This document shows positions 53,479 through 63,543 of a stretch of DNA of 64,000 bases, one piece after another; within the stretch, counting starts at the first letter, position 1; each line of letters opens with the position of its first letter. Under the pieces are notes generated by a model. That model was given only the letters and a program-made list of their open reading frames with translations, was not told the origin of the DNA and ran no database searches. A program made the position numbers and the translations under genes. The DNA is taken from the NCBI RefSeq assembly GCF_018919065.1, contig NZ_JAHLQG010000006.1:50149-114148 (forward strand), given 5' to 3'. This stretch comes from Blautia sp. MSJ-9. GTDB lineage: Bacteria; Bacillota; Clostridia; Lachnospirales; Lachnospiraceae.

Positions 53479-55029
53479 ATGATTATCAGACAGTTAAATA
53501 TCAAAAATTTTGGAAAGATTCATGATAAGACTCTGGAATTCTCACCGGGTATCAATGTGCTTTATGGAGAGAATGAGAGTGGAAAGACAACGATTCATAC
53601 GTTTATTAAGAGCATGTTCTTCGGACTGACGAGAATGCGTGGCAAGGCAGCCAGAAATGATACATACAGTACCTATGAACCGTGGGAGAATCCGGGACAA
53701 TACGGAGGAACGATTTGGTTCAACAGCAAGGGTCATAACTATCGTTTGTCCAGAAATTTTCAGAAAGATCATGCATTCAGTGAATTATTAAATGAAGATA
53801 CGAAAGAGCTTGCAGACATTGATGCAGTGGGGCTGGAAAAGGTTCTGGGAAATGTCAGCGAGGCAGTTTATGACAATACAGTTTCCGTTGCGCAGTTAAA
53901 GAGCGTAACAGGACAGGATCTGGTACGTGAACTTCAGAATTATATGGCAAGCTATCAGGGAACCGGAGACAGTTCCATTGATCTGGGACGTGCCATGCAG
54001 ATGCTGAAAATGTCCAGAAAAGGCTATCAGGTTCAGGCAGACAAGAAACAGAAAGAAACAGAGCAGGAGCAGCAGAAACTCCAGGTAAATATGGACTATA
54101 TTGCAGGAGAGATGAATGATCTCAGGGAAAAGATCGCCCAGATTGATGAGAAAGAAGGATCTCTGGGAATGCGCCCGGGAGAGGAGAACGGTGCACTGCT
54201 TCTGGATGAGAAACTGGCAGAAACCAGGAAGAAGAGAAACGGATATGCGCTGGGAATGCTTGCATCAGCGGCAGTGGGAATCATTGGACTGATTACGTCT
54301 GCATTGGCAGCAAATAGTATTGCGGTAAGTCTGACAGCAGTTGCCATAGCAGCAGGCCTGGTATTCTTCTGTGGCAGACAGCAGATGAAATATGCCCGTG
54401 AATTTCAGAAAAGGGTGCGTATGAAGAACCGTTGGATGTCAAGACAGGAGAAGCTGAAATGGAGCAAGGAGAGCCTTAAACAGGACTATGATGAAAAAGA
54501 GACTGATTTTCGAAATCTACAGGAAGAGTACCGGGAATATGAAGAGAATTCTTACCTTCCTACCTTAGAAGAGATGGAAGTACAGGCTCTGAACCTGGCA
54601 ATGGAGACGATAGAGATGTTGTCTGAAAATATTCATCATCAGGTAGGACGTAAGCTCAGGACACGTACCTCGCAGATTTTGAGTGAGATTACAGGCGGTA
54701 AATATCAGGAAGTGTTGATGGATGCGGCATTTCATATGACAGTAAATACCGGAGACCGTACCATTGGTCTGGAACGTCTTAGCAGGGGAACTATGGAGCA
54801 GATTTATTTTTCCCTGCGTATGGCAGCAGGAGAGCTTCTGTGCCAGGAAGAGAGCTTTCCGGTGATACTGGACGATGTATTTGGCATGTATGACGAAGAA
54901 CGTCTTGCAGCAGTGCTCAAATGGATGCACAAGGAGAATAAACAGATCATTATCAGTACCTGCCATAAGCGAGAAATGGAAATCCTGGACAGGGAAGGTA
55001 TTCCTTATCAGAAATTGCTGCTTTCCTGA
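53479..55029 (+). CDS. SbcC/YhaN-like ATPase, compact form with membrane hairpin
   Basis: Rad50-like ATPase expected to work with the nuclease encoded just upstream. Walker A GENESGKTT lies at c. 33-41; the signature LSRGTMEQIYFSLRMA and Walker B VILDDVFGMYD are near the C-terminus. The coiled coils are short (c. 180-220 and c. 315-375), with two hydrophobic segments between them (c. 257-300). At 516 residues it is only about half the length of Bacillus YhaN. The pair may act at the membrane. Confidence 0.85.
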   Translation: MIIRQLNIKNFGKIHDKTLEFSPGINVLYGENESGKTTIHTFIKSMFFGLTRMRGKAARNDTYSTYEPWENPGQYGGTIWFNSKGHNYRLSRNFQKDHAFSELLNEDTKELADIDAVGLEKVLGNVSEAVYDNTVSVAQLKSVTGQDLVRELQNYMASYQGTGDSSIDLGRAMQMLKMSRKGYQVQADKKQKETEQEQQKLQVNMDYIAGEMNDLREKIAQIDEKEGSLGMRPGEENGALLLDEKLAETRKKRNGYALGMLASAAVGIIGLITSALAANSIAVSLTAVAIAAGLVFFCGRQQMKYAREFQKRVRMKNRWMSRQEKLKWSKESLKQDYDEKETDFRNLQEEYREYEENSYLPTLEEMEVQALNLAMETIEMLSENIHHQVGRKLRTRTSQILSEITGGKYQEVLMDAAFHMTVNTGDRTIGLERLSRGTMEQIYFSLRMAAGELLCQEESFPVILDDVFGMYDEERLAAVLKWMHKENKQIIISTCHKREMEILDREGIPYQKLLLS

Positions 55030-55134
55030 AATCACTGACCTGATTATTTACCAGAAATGCTTAAAGAGATATTTCTGGCGACATATTTTATAATAAAGAC
55101 TTTTTTATAAATAATAAGATGTGAGAAGTCATAA

Positions 55135-55229
55135 AAAGAGAGATTACATAGTACCAATCTAAGTCCTGTTGTGCCAACAATCAAGTTGTCGGCATACTAG
55201 AGTAGAATTGATATATGTAATCTCTCTTT
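55135..55229. terminator. Long inverted repeat, likely bidirectional terminator
   Basis: AAAGAGAGATTACATA and TATGTAATCTCTCTTT are perfect 16-base arms 63 bases apart; the inside contains a further hairpin around CCAACA/TTGTCGG. T-rich sequence follows on both strands. It lies between the convergent ATPase gene and prs. Confidence 0.75.
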
Positions 55230-55256
55230 CTATATATTTATTTTATTCGAATGTAA

Positions 55257-56444
55257 TTATTTCTCATCATACTGAGCCATATAATTATTTACGCAACGCT
55301 TAATTCTGTCAACCGGGTTGAGCAGATGGCTTACAGACTGGTCATGATTCAGAGTATCAATGATCAGAGCAATATATTTACTCATATCACAGGTAATGTA
55401 GTAATCTTTTGCAAGAAGCTCAGGAGACTGATAAATCAGGTTTGTAGTGAGCAGCTTGTCAAATACACCATTCTTGTGTGCCTGGTCAAATTTCTCAAGG
55501 CCATCTGTGAACAGACCGAAAGTAGAGCAGATATAAATTCTGCCGGCACCTCTTTCTTTGAGAAGAGAAGCAATCTTAAGGATCGTATCACCGGAGGAAA
55601 TCATATCATCGATCAGGATCATATCCTTGCCCTTAAGGTTTGGTCCGAGGAATTCATAAGCTGCAATCGGATGACGTCCATTGATTCTCTTGGAGTAATC
55701 CAGACGTTTGTAATACATACCCATATCAACACCAAGGATATTTGCAAGGTAGATCGCACGGTTCATGCTTCCCTCATCAGGACTGATGATCATGAAATGG
55801 TCATTGTCAATGTGCAGTCCGTTTTCATTATTAAGAAGGGCCTTAATGAACTGATAGGAAGGATGTACTGTTTCAAATCCATGCAGAGGAGTTGCGTTCT
55901 GTACACGGGAATCATGTGCATCAAAAGTAATGATGTTCTCTACACCCATGCTTACAAGCTCCTGAAGTGCTGTCGCACAGTCCAGAGATTCTCGGCCGTT
56001 GCGGATGTCCTGACGGCTTTCATACAGATATGGCATAATAACATTTACTCTGCGGGCTTTGCCTCCAATTGCGCCGATTACACGTTTCAGATCCTGAAAA
56101 TGGTCATCAGGGGACATAAGATTCTCATATGGTCCGATATTATAAGTAAGGCTGTAGTTGCATACATCAACCATAAGATAGATATCATCACCACGTACGG
56201 ATTCCATGATCGTACATTTCGCCTCACCGGAGCCGAAACGTGCTGTCTGAACCGGGACCAGATAAGAATCTCTCTGATAACCCTCGAATGCAAAGGAATC
56301 AAGCTCTTCGTGAGTGCGGTCTTTACGCCACTGTACCAGCCAGTCATTTACTTTCTCACCCAGACCTTTACAGCTGATCAGCGGAATCAGACCAAGTCTG
56401 CCCACCGGAAGTGTAGTTAAATCTTTAGTTGTTGCCTGTGCCAT
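55257..56444 (-). CDS. prs: Ribose-phosphate pyrophosphokinase (PRPP synthetase)
   Basis: Makes PRPP from ribose-5-phosphate and ATP. The PRPP-binding loop ILIDDMISSGDTILKIA is clear, as are DAHDSRVQNA and PYLYESRQD. At 395 residues it belongs to the longer form found in Clostridia, compared with c. 315 for typical Prs. AGGAGGAAAATAAATC precedes the start and overlaps the stop of the helicase loader gene, so the two are translated together. The whole gene also has an open antisense frame, which is rejected. Confidence 0.93.
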   Translation of the reverse strand: MAQATTKDLTTLPVGRLGLIPLISCKGLGEKVNDWLVQWRKDRTHEELDSFAFEGYQRDSYLVPVQTARFGSGEAKCTIMESVRGDDIYLMVDVCNYSLTYNIGPYENLMSPDDHFQDLKRVIGAIGGKARRVNVIMPYLYESRQDIRNGRESLDCATALQELVSMGVENIITFDAHDSRVQNATPLHGFETVHPSYQFIKALLNNENGLHIDNDHFMIISPDEGSMNRAIYLANILGVDMGMYYKRLDYSKRINGRHPIAAYEFLGPNLKGKDMILIDDMISSGDTILKIASLLKERGAGRIYICSTFGLFTDGLEKFDQAHKNGVFDKLLTTNLIYQSPELLAKDYYITCDMSKYIALIIDTLNHDQSVSHLLNPVDRIKRCVNNYMAQYDEK

Positions 56445-56447
56445 GAT

Positions 56448-57431
56448 TTATTTTCCTCCTAAAAAAATTTTCTGTATACGGATATCCTTTCCTTCCAGTT
56501 TCACCATTCTGTAGTTACTCATAATTCGTGAAAAGGTTCGTTCGGAATAAGTAGCCGAAAAATTTTCAAAATCAAGATTTGTTGATATGATCGTGGACTT
56601 TCTGCGCATGATACGTTCGTTTATGCACAAAAACAGCTGGGAAGAGACAAAACTGTTTGTAAGTTCAGTTCCCAGGTCATCGATGATCAGCAGATCACTG
56701 TCAAATACAAAATCCTCACCTTCTGTCTTGTCTCTGGAGAACTTGGAGTCTGCCAGCAGATCAAACAGATCAAATGCGGAGAAGTACATTACGCAATGTG
56801 CTGATTCCAGAAGCTCGTGGGCAATACAGTGTGAAAGAAATGTCTTACCTACACCGGTATCACCATAGAGAAACAGATTCTCGAAAGAACCATCGAAGTT
56901 TCGGACAAAACCTCTGGCAATATCATAAGCTCTCTGAGCAGTCTCTCTTTCTGTCAGCCCCGTGGCTTCGTTCTTCATTGTATCAGAATAATAATCAAAA
57001 GAAAAGTGTTCAAAGTTTTCTTTTTTGAGAATTTCTTTTAAATTAGACTGCGTATAGAGCAGTTCGATCTCGGCTTTCTTGAAACAGGAGCATTTCTGAC
57101 TGTTTACATAACCGGTATCCTGACAGATTGGACACTTATAAGGAAGTTCCAGATAATTCTCAGGATAGGCATTACATACGAGCAGAGCACTGCGCTCCTG
57201 GGATAAAAGAGAAATTGCTGCTTTCAGATCTTCGAGACTGGAAGATTCTCCGTTCAGAAGAGCTCTTGCTTTCTGAGCGCTTAAAGTAGCAACTTCTTCA
57301 TCAATTTCACGGATGCGGGGAATCTTCTCGTAGATTTCCTTTGTACGTTCCTCCTGAACACGGCGGTTCTGGGATTGTGTTTTGCTGTATTGCCGCATGA
57401 TCGTGTCATATTGATAATTCTGTAGAGGCAT
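56448..57431 (-). CDS. Replicative helicase loader (DnaI/DnaC-type AAA+ ATPase)
   Basis: Loads the replicative helicase on DNA. The N-terminal helical part (c. 1-90) ends in a cysteine-rich zinc site (CPICQDTGYVNSQKCSC). The AAA+ domain has Walker A GDTGVGKT, Walker B LLIIDDLGTE and an arginine-finger region SERTFSRIMSNYR. The 327 residues and the partner DnaD-like gene upstream, 47 bases away, fit the DnaD-DnaI system of Firmicutes. Confidence 0.92.
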   Translation of the reverse strand: MPLQNYQYDTIMRQYSKTQSQNRRVQEERTKEIYEKIPRIREIDEEVATLSAQKARALLNGESSSLEDLKAAISLLSQERSALLVCNAYPENYLELPYKCPICQDTGYVNSQKCSCFKKAEIELLYTQSNLKEILKKENFEHFSFDYYSDTMKNEATGLTERETAQRAYDIARGFVRNFDGSFENLFLYGDTGVGKTFLSHCIAHELLESAHCVMYFSAFDLFDLLADSKFSRDKTEGEDFVFDSDLLIIDDLGTELTNSFVSSQLFLCINERIMRRKSTIISTNLDFENFSATYSERTFSRIMSNYRMVKLEGKDIRIQKIFLGGK

Positions 57432-57478
57432 AAACTGACCCCCTTTCTTTGGTTAGGCTGGATCAGCAAAAGATCAGA

Positions 57479-58561
57479 TCACTGATTCAGTAGTTTTTTC
57501 TCATATTCATTGAAATCATATTTCCGCTGATGGAAATTGTTAAAACGGTTGGACGAAGCAGGTTTGGCTGTAGTATCCTTCTTCTGGGCATTCTTTTCCA
57601 GTTTACGGCGCTGATGTGCGGCATCGAGAAGCTTTATATCTGCCAGTGTCCGGACATTTTTATCTTTCCACCCTGCAAGAATTTTATCCGCATATTGGAA
57701 ACTGGGTTGTCCTGTGGAAAGAACAGTACGGCTGCATGCTTCCTGGATAATATCCATAGAAAAACCGTAATCTTTAAGCCAGGTATTCATAAGGGTGATC
57801 TCGGTATCGACTGGATTGCGTCCGCTGATTCCCATTGACTTAAAAATCGTGAAATATTCTTTGGAATAACGGGAATTTGCTTCTTTTGCCATGGTGACAG
57901 TAGTAATTCCTTCTTCTGCCCATGCAAGTGCAACTGTTTCTATGTAACGGATACTCTTATGACCACGGCTTACACTGTATTCGATCAGATATTCAATCAG
58001 ATCCGGGGAGAACTTCAGCTCATCATAGAAGAACAGGATCTTCTTCATTTCAGTAGGAGTAAGCGTTTTTCCCAGGTATTGTTCGGCAATATAGAGAAGT
58101 TGTACAATTTCATCATTCTGCTTTAATTCTTTTACACGGTCAGGAGAAAGTGAAGAAGCAGATTTGGCAGATGGCTTTGCAGACGGCTCCAGCGGAACAG
58201 TCTTCTGTCTGTCGGTAGATATCGGGACTGTAGAAATTTCAGGTTTGAGAGCTTCGGATTTTACTGGCGGTATGTTAAGCGTAATGTCTGCAATATCCTC
58301 ATTATTTCTGTAGGTCAGAGTAAGAAGATTCTCCTTCTCCCAGTATTTCAGAGCACGGACAATATCCCTCTCTGTACAGAAGAAATGATCAGCCATCTGT
58401 TCCAGGCTGAAAGGTACAGATGTATCAGAAAGAAGCCTTAGAAGATAGATATATACTTTTACAAATTCTCCGTTGGCTTCAGGCATATAGTTGTCTATGA
58501 AATTATTGGTTAATACAGTTATTTCCGCGCTTCGGGAATTCTGTAAGGTGATCATAGCCAT
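57479..58561 (-). CDS. DnaD-domain replication initiation protein
   Basis: The N-terminal winged-helix part (c. 25-85; FVKVYIYLLRLLSD, MADHFFCTERDIVRAL) and a DnaD domain (c. 150-235; LTPTEMKKILFFYDEL, HKSIRYIETVALAWAEEG) are followed by a second DnaD-like unit (c. 235-310) and a basic tail. This fits DnaD or DnaB-type primosome proteins that act at the origin and at restarting forks. It is the first gene of a run of three on the minus strand, after the DnaA-box-rich gap. Confidence 0.88.
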   Translation of the reverse strand: MAMITLQNSRSAEITVLTNNFIDNYMPEANGEFVKVYIYLLRLLSDTSVPFSLEQMADHFFCTERDIVRALKYWEKENLLTLTYRNNEDIADITLNIPPVKSEALKPEISTVPISTDRQKTVPLEPSAKPSAKSASSLSPDRVKELKQNDEIVQLLYIAEQYLGKTLTPTEMKKILFFYDELKFSPDLIEYLIEYSVSRGHKSIRYIETVALAWAEEGITTVTMAKEANSRYSKEYFTIFKSMGISGRNPVDTEITLMNTWLKDYGFSMDIIQEACSRTVLSTGQPSFQYADKILAGWKDKNVRTLADIKLLDAAHQRRKLEKNAQKKDTTAKPASSNRFNNFHQRKYDFNEYEKKLLNQ

Positions 58562-58586
58562 GAATATCTACTCTCTTTCTAAATAA

Positions 58587-58613
58587 GTTACTGTTCATGT
58601 TGTGTTCGGTAAC
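58587..58613. repeat. GTTACTG-type imperfect palindrome before the dnaD-like gene
   Basis: GTTAC at 58587-58591 and GTAAC at 58609-58613 enclose related, imperfectly pairing sequence (TGTTCATGTTGTGTTCG). It lies 25 bases upstream of the dnaD-like start, the same position as the palindrome ahead of murG. Confidence 0.5.
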
Positions 58614-58696
58614 GGTAATTATTCGCTTTGTTCTTAGTAATCTGAATTATAGCACAACATTTTTTAAAAGAGAATAGGAGATTTTTTCATAAGGTT

Positions 58697-58908
58697 TCAT
58701 CCACACTTTGAATGTGGATAATGTGGATAATGTGGAAAGAAGGAATCGTGTGTACATTATGGGAAACTAAAAAAATGGCGAATTTTAGGGAAAAATGATG
58801 TGTTATGAGTGAAAAAAATGTAGAATTATGTTAATCAACTTATACACATATGATTCCACATAAAAGTGCGGGTAAAAATGTGTATAACGATGTGGATAAT
58901 GTGGATAA
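58697..58908. promoter_or_regulatory. DnaA-box cluster
   Basis: Six perfect matches to TTATNCACA lie in 200 bases. On the plus strand TGTGGATAA begins at 58713, 58722, 58891 and 58900, TGTGTATAA at 58879, and TTATACACA at 58840. Two pairs are directly abutting. Near matches lie at 58697 and 58731. The stretch is A/T-rich and lies in the 671-base gap between the dnaD-like gene and murC; no gene is supported in that gap. It may control the replication genes, titrate DnaA or act as an origin-like site. Confidence 0.85.
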
Positions 58909-59109
58909 GTACCTAAAAGCGGCAGAAACACGCAGAAGTAGAAGGGGGATAAATTGTTTATAACTATTTTGATGAGCAGGGAAAAGTTTTTATTACAATT
59001 TAAGAGAATCAGGTAAGTTTCTGTTACTCTTTTGGATGACAATAAATTGGTAAGCAGATATTTGGAGGAATACGTGACTTTTATCTATTTGATAAAATAA
59101 CAGGCAATG

Positions 59110-59161
59110 AGTAAAAAAGGACGATTTCTAAAAGCAAAGAAATGCTTTATGAAATCGTCCT
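59110..59161 (-). terminator. Terminator of murC
   Basis: AGGACGATTTC (59118-59128) pairs with GAAATCGTCCT (59151-59161), and AAAGC/GCTTT extends the stem. On the minus strand a run of six T follows, so this ends the murC transcript. Confidence 0.88.
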
Positions 59162-59232
59162 GTTAAGTGCTGGAGATTTTTGAGTGTTCTCTGTTTGGTA
59201 AACAGAAATTCACACAATAATATAGGAAGAAA

Positions 59233-60612
59233 CTATTTTCCCAACAGATGTTCTCCGATGTTTACGACATCTCCGGCGCCCATTGTGATGAGCAGATCGC
59301 CCTCCTGACAGTTGGAAAGAAGATAGTTCTCGATCTCATCAAATGTAGGGAAGTATTCGCACGGAGTTCCAAGTTCCTGAATACGTTTCTGCAGATCCTC
59401 GGAAGAGATGCCAAGAGTATCAGTCTCTCTCGCTGCATAGATATCAGCGACTACCACGTGGTCTGCGAGGCTGAGAGCTTTTGCAAACTCAGGAAGCAGG
59501 GCTTTGGTACGTGTATATGTATGAGGCTGGAATACACACCATAATTTCTTATGTGGATAATTATGTGCTGCATGAAGAGTCGCTTCAATCTCTGTCGGAT
59601 GATGTGCATAATCATCTACGATAGTAACGCCTGCAACTTCGCCTTTGTACTGGAAACGGCGGTCTGTACCTGTGAAACTTCCAAGTCCTTTGATGATCAC
59701 TTCTTCAGGAAGCTCCAGAAGATGACCAAGTGCGATCGCTGCCAGAGCATTGGAAACATTGTGGATGCCCGGCACTTTCAGATAATAGCTGCCAACTTTT
59801 ACACCATTACGGAGAACGGAGAAAGAAGCGTGACCATATTTATCATAAGTAATATCAGCTGCCTGATAATCTGCGTCATGTTCCAGACCATAGGTAATGA
59901 CCTTACATGGAAGATTACGGATGATATCTTCATATTTCGGTGTATCTGCATTGATGATTAGTGTGCCGTCAGCCGGAAGAAGCTCTGCGAAACGGCGGAA
60001 AGAATGACGAATGTCATCAATATCCTTGAAGAAATCCAGATGATCCGCATCCATGTTCAGGATAATGCTGATCTTCGGGAAAAAGCTCAAGAAGCTGTTT
60101 GTGTACTCACAGGCCTCTGTGACAAAAGTCTCGGATTCACCTACGCGGATATTTCCGCCGATTGCAGGAAGAATACCGCCTACACTGATAGTAGGGTCAC
60201 AGTTACCCTCAAGAAGGATATGAGATACCATAGAGGTTGTAGTTGTTTTTCCATGAGTTCCGGAAATGGCGATCGGTGTGTCATAATTTCTCATGATCTG
60301 TCCCAGAAGCTCTGCACGGGTAAGCATTGGAATGCCTTTCTCCTTTGCACAGGCAAATTCCGGGTTGTCCGGATGGATGGCTGCTGTGTATACCACAACA
60401 TCTACACCGTCAGTAATGTTGGATGCACGCTGTCCGTAGTAAACGGTTGCGCCTTTTTTCTCAAGTGCCTGTGTAAGCGGGCTTGATTTGGCATCGGATC
60501 CGGAGATGACGAAATCCTCTCCCAGAAGAATCTCTGCCAGACCGCTCATACTGATCCCGCCGATGCCGATGAAATGTACATGCAGAGGTTTATGAAAATC
60601 TATCTGATACAT
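59233..60612 (-). CDS. murC: UDP-N-acetylmuramate--L-alanine ligase
   Basis: Adds L-alanine to UDP-MurNAc in the cytosolic phase of peptidoglycan synthesis. The N-terminal HFIGIGGISMSGLAEIL, the ATP loop SGTHGKTTTTSM, and the central YTNSFLSFFPKISIILNMDA and DDYAHHPTEI are Mur ligase motifs specific to MurC. The 459 residues are of normal length. AAGGAG precedes the start. The upstream gap (60613-61040) holds the glgC promoter and otherwise only A/T-rich sequence. Confidence 0.96.
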   Translation of the reverse strand: MYQIDFHKPLHVHFIGIGGISMSGLAEILLGEDFVISGSDAKSSPLTQALEKKGATVYYGQRASNITDGVDVVVYTAAIHPDNPEFACAKEKGIPMLTRAELLGQIMRNYDTPIAISGTHGKTTTTSMVSHILLEGNCDPTISVGGILPAIGGNIRVGESETFVTEACEYTNSFLSFFPKISIILNMDADHLDFFKDIDDIRHSFRRFAELLPADGTLIINADTPKYEDIIRNLPCKVITYGLEHDADYQAADITYDKYGHASFSVLRNGVKVGSYYLKVPGIHNVSNALAAIALGHLLELPEEVIIKGLGSFTGTDRRFQYKGEVAGVTIVDDYAHHPTEIEATLHAAHNYPHKKLWCVFQPHTYTRTKALLPEFAKALSLADHVVVADIYAARETDTLGISSEDLQKRIQELGTPCEYFPTFDEIENYLLSNCQEGDLLITMGAGDVVNIGEHLLGK

Positions 60613-60978
60613 TGTTGAATCTCCTTAATCATAAATTAACCATTTTTTGTTTGTTTCTGGTTGCGTTTATTATACTCCCTGAGCTGGAAAATGAAAAGAA
60701 CTTCTTTATTTTATGGTTTATAGCAATAATAGGAATGTGTGTTGCTGTGCTGGGAGTAACGGTGACATAAGCAGGCTGTTGCCGGGTTTGCGGTTGGAAA
60801 CATCAGATGTGCAATTTAGAAATAGTAAAATATGGATAATGATAAAAAATTACAAAAATTGACATCTGATATATAAAAAGTGCATAAAAATATGAGGCAA
60901 AATCAAAAATGTACAAAGTAAAACGTGTACAAAAACTATAAAAAAATTAAAAAACACTAATAAAAATTGTAAATAATG

Positions 60979-61007
60979 TTCACTAATAGATGGAACTGTG
61001 CTATAAT
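60979..61007 (+). promoter_or_regulatory. Promoter of glgCD
   Basis: TTCACT at 60979-60984, 17 bases of spacing and a perfect TATAAT at 61002-61007 with TG one base upstream (extended -10). The start codon of glgC lies 33 bases further on. Confidence 0.7.
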
Positions 61008-61040
61008 TAAATAATCATAATTACAACAAGAGGTGATTGC

Positions 61041-62315
61041 ATGATTAAGAAAGAAATGATAGCCATGCTTTTAGCTGGCGGCCAGGGCAGCAGGCTGGGC
61101 GTACTGACAGAAAAAGTAGCAAAACCTGCAGTTGCTTTTGGCGGGAAATATCGTATCATAGACTTCCCCTTAAGTAACTGCATTAACTCGGGTATCGATA
61201 CAGTAGGCGTATTAACACAGTATCAGCCACTTAGGCTTAATACACATATTGGCATTGGTATCCCGTGGGATCTTGACAGAAACGAAGGCGGTGTAACTGT
61301 ACTTCCGCCTTATGAGAAGAGTACCAGCAGTGAGTGGTATACAGGAACGGCCAATGCGATCTTCCAGAATATGGATTACATGGAACAGTATAATCCGGAT
61401 TACGTTCTGATCTTATCCGGTGACCATATCTATAAGATGGATTATGAAGTAATGCTTGATTTCCATAAAGCGAATAAAGCTGACGTGACAATTGCCTGTA
61501 TGCCTGTACCAATCGAAGAAGCAAGCCGCTTCGGTATCATGGTAACAGATGACATGGGACGCATCACAGAGTTCGAAGAGAAACCTGAGCATCCAAGCAG
61601 CAATCTGGCATCCATGGGTATCTATATTTTCAGCTGGCCTGCTTTAAAAGAAGCACTGATGACTCTGAAGGATCAGAGCAGCTGTGACTTCGGTAAGCAT
61701 GTTCTTCCATATTGTAAGGAGAAAGGTGAGAGACTTTTTGCCTATGAATACAATGGATATTGGAAGGATGTTGGAACACTTGGCTCTTATTGGGAAGCCA
61801 ACATGGAACTGATCGATATCATTCCGGAATTCAATCTTTATGAAGAATTCTGGAAAATCTATACAAAGGGAGATATTATCCCGCCTCAGTATATTTCCGC
61901 AGATGCTGTTACTGACAGATGTCTGATCGGTGAAGGAGCTGAGATTTACGGAGAAGTACATAATTCAGTAATCGGACCGAATGTTGTGATCGGAAAAGGC
62001 AGTGTGATCCGTGATTCTATTATTATGCGCAATTCTACCATCGGTGAAGGCGTACAGATGGATAAAGCGATCATTGCCGAGGATGTTACCATCGGAAATA
62101 ATGTTGTATTAGGATGCGGCGAGGAAGCACCGAACGTACTGAAACCGGCAGTTTATGCATTTGGAATCGCTACAGTAGGTGAGCGCAGCGTGATCCCGGA
62201 TAACGTAAGGATCGGTAAGAATACAGCAATTTCAGGAATTACAACTCCTGAGGATTATCCTGATGGTGAACTGGCCGGCGGACAGGTAATTGTAGCAAAG
62301 GACGGTGACGAATAA
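61041..62315 (+). CDS. glgC: Glucose-1-phosphate adenylyltransferase (catalytic)
   Basis: Makes ADP-glucose, the first committed step of glycogen synthesis. The nucleotide-binding [23 protein letters not shown], the [15 protein letters not shown] stretch, the sugar-phosphate site [11 protein letters not shown] and the C-terminal left-handed beta-helix repeats are all present. At 424 residues it is normal. AGAGGTG precedes the start. Its stop shares a base with the glgD start (TAATG), so the subunits are made together. Confidence 0.96.
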   Translation: MIKKEMIAMLLAGGQGSRLGVLTEKVAKPAVAFGGKYRIIDFPLSNCINSGIDTVGVLTQYQPLRLNTHIGIGIPWDLDRNEGGVTVLPPYEKSTSSEWYTGTANAIFQNMDYMEQYNPDYVLILSGDHIYKMDYEVMLDFHKANKADVTIACMPVPIEEASRFGIMVTDDMGRITEFEEKPEHPSSNLASMGIYIFSWPALKEALMTLKDQSSCDFGKHVLPYCKEKGERLFAYEYNGYWKDVGTLGSYWEANMELIDIIPEFNLYEEFWKIYTKGDIIPPQYISADAVTDRCLIGEGAEIYGEVHNSVIGPNVVIGKGSVIRDSIIMRNSTIGEGVQMDKAIIAEDVTIGNNVVLGCGEEAPNVLKPAVYAFGIATVGERSVIPDNVRIGKNTAISGITTPEDYPDGELAGGQVIVAKDGDE

Positions 62316-63433
62316 TGAGAGCGATAGGTATTATTTTGGCAGGCGGAAACAATAACCGCATGAGAGAATTATCAAACAAGAGAGCAATTGCAGCAATGCC
62401 GATTGCCGGAAGCTACAGAAGTATTGACTTCGCGCTGAGCAACATGGCAAGTTCTCATATTCAGAAAGTTGCAGTTCTGACACAGTACAATGCCCGTTCC
62501 TTAAATGAACATTTAAGTTCTTCCAAGTGGTGGGATTTCGGTCGTAAACAGGGTGGCCTTTTCGTGTTCACACCTACCATTACAAAGGATAACAGTCTGT
62601 GGTATCAGGGAACAGCAGATGCCATTTATCAGAACCTGCAGTTCCTTAAGAAAAGCCATGAACCATATGTAGTAATTGCATCCGGTGACTGTGTCTATAA
62701 AATGGATTACAACAAAGTTCTGGAGTACCACATTGCGAAACGTGCAGACGTTACCGTTGTATGCACTACCTGCAATGATCCGAATGAGATTGAGAGATTT
62801 GGTGTTCTCCGCATGAACGAGGATTGCAGAATTGAGGAATTTGAGGAGAAGCCAATCGTTTCCTCCTATAATACAATTTCAACCGGTATCTATGTTATCC
62901 GCAGAAGACAGCTGATCGAGTTGATCGAGCGTGCTGCCCAGGAGGGAAGACATGATTTTGTAAAAGATATCCTGATCCGTTATAAGAATCTTAAGAGAAT
63001 CTATGGATACAAGATCGATACATACTGGAGCAATATCTCCACAGCAGAAGCATATTATAAGACAAATATGGACTTCCTGCAGCCGGAGATCAGAAATTAT
63101 TTCTTTAAACAGGAACCAACAATTAAGACAAAGATCGATGATCTGCCGCCGGCAAAATACAATCCGGGAGCACAGGTTAAAAACAGCCTTGTTGCCAGTG
63201 GATGCATTATCAATGGTACGGTAGAGAATTCTGTTCTTTTCAAAGACGTATTTGTAGGAAATAACTGCGTTATCAAGAACTCCGTAATTTTAAACAATGT
63301 ATATCTGGGGGACAATACACATATAGAGAACTGCATTGTTGAGAGCCGAGACACTATTCGTGCAAATTCGTACTTCTGCGGCGAGGGAGAAGTCAAGATC
63401 GTTGTGGAGAAAAATGAGAGATATGTATTGTGA
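62315..63433 (+). CDS. glgD: GlgD, regulatory partner of the ADP-glucose synthase
   Basis: Paralogue of GlgC found beside it in Firmicutes; GlgCD forms a mixed enzyme. The nucleotide loop reads LAGGNNNRMRELSNKRAIAAM, so the GxGxRL and KPAxPF features of active GlgC are altered. EEKPIVSSYN and a beta-helix C-terminus remain. This fits a non-catalytic subunit. At 372 residues it is normal for GlgD. No glgA, glgB or glgP lies after it in this window. Confidence 0.94.
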   Translation: MRAIGIILAGGNNNRMRELSNKRAIAAMPIAGSYRSIDFALSNMASSHIQKVAVLTQYNARSLNEHLSSSKWWDFGRKQGGLFVFTPTITKDNSLWYQGTADAIYQNLQFLKKSHEPYVVIASGDCVYKMDYNKVLEYHIAKRADVTVVCTTCNDPNEIERFGVLRMNEDCRIEEFEEKPIVSSYNTISTGIYVIRRRQLIELIERAAQEGRHDFVKDILIRYKNLKRIYGYKIDTYWSNISTAEAYYKTNMDFLQPEIRNYFFKQEPTIKTKIDDLPPAKYNPGAQVKNSLVASGCIINGTVENSVLFKDVFVGNNCVIKNSVILNNVYLGDNTHIENCIVESRDTIRANSYFCGEGEVKIVVEKNERYVL

Positions 63434-63543
63434 GAGCTGCGAAGCAGCGGAGCAATCCGGGAATATCCAGGGGATTAAAAGGCCCGAAAGTAAAAATTAA
63501 AAGAGTCGGATAGATTCGGCAATCGAAAGGAGCTAGTTATATC

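Noticed and set aside
55326..56420. A 364-codon open frame antisense to prs
   Set aside because: prs is certain from its motifs, and the antisense frame has no ribosome binding site, no known domain and mirrors prs codon use. It is a shadow frame.
58697..58908. Calling this stretch the chromosomal origin oriC
   Set aside because: dnaA, dnaN, rpmH or gidA are not near, and the neighbours are dnaD-like and murC. The boxes are real but the origin role is unproven.
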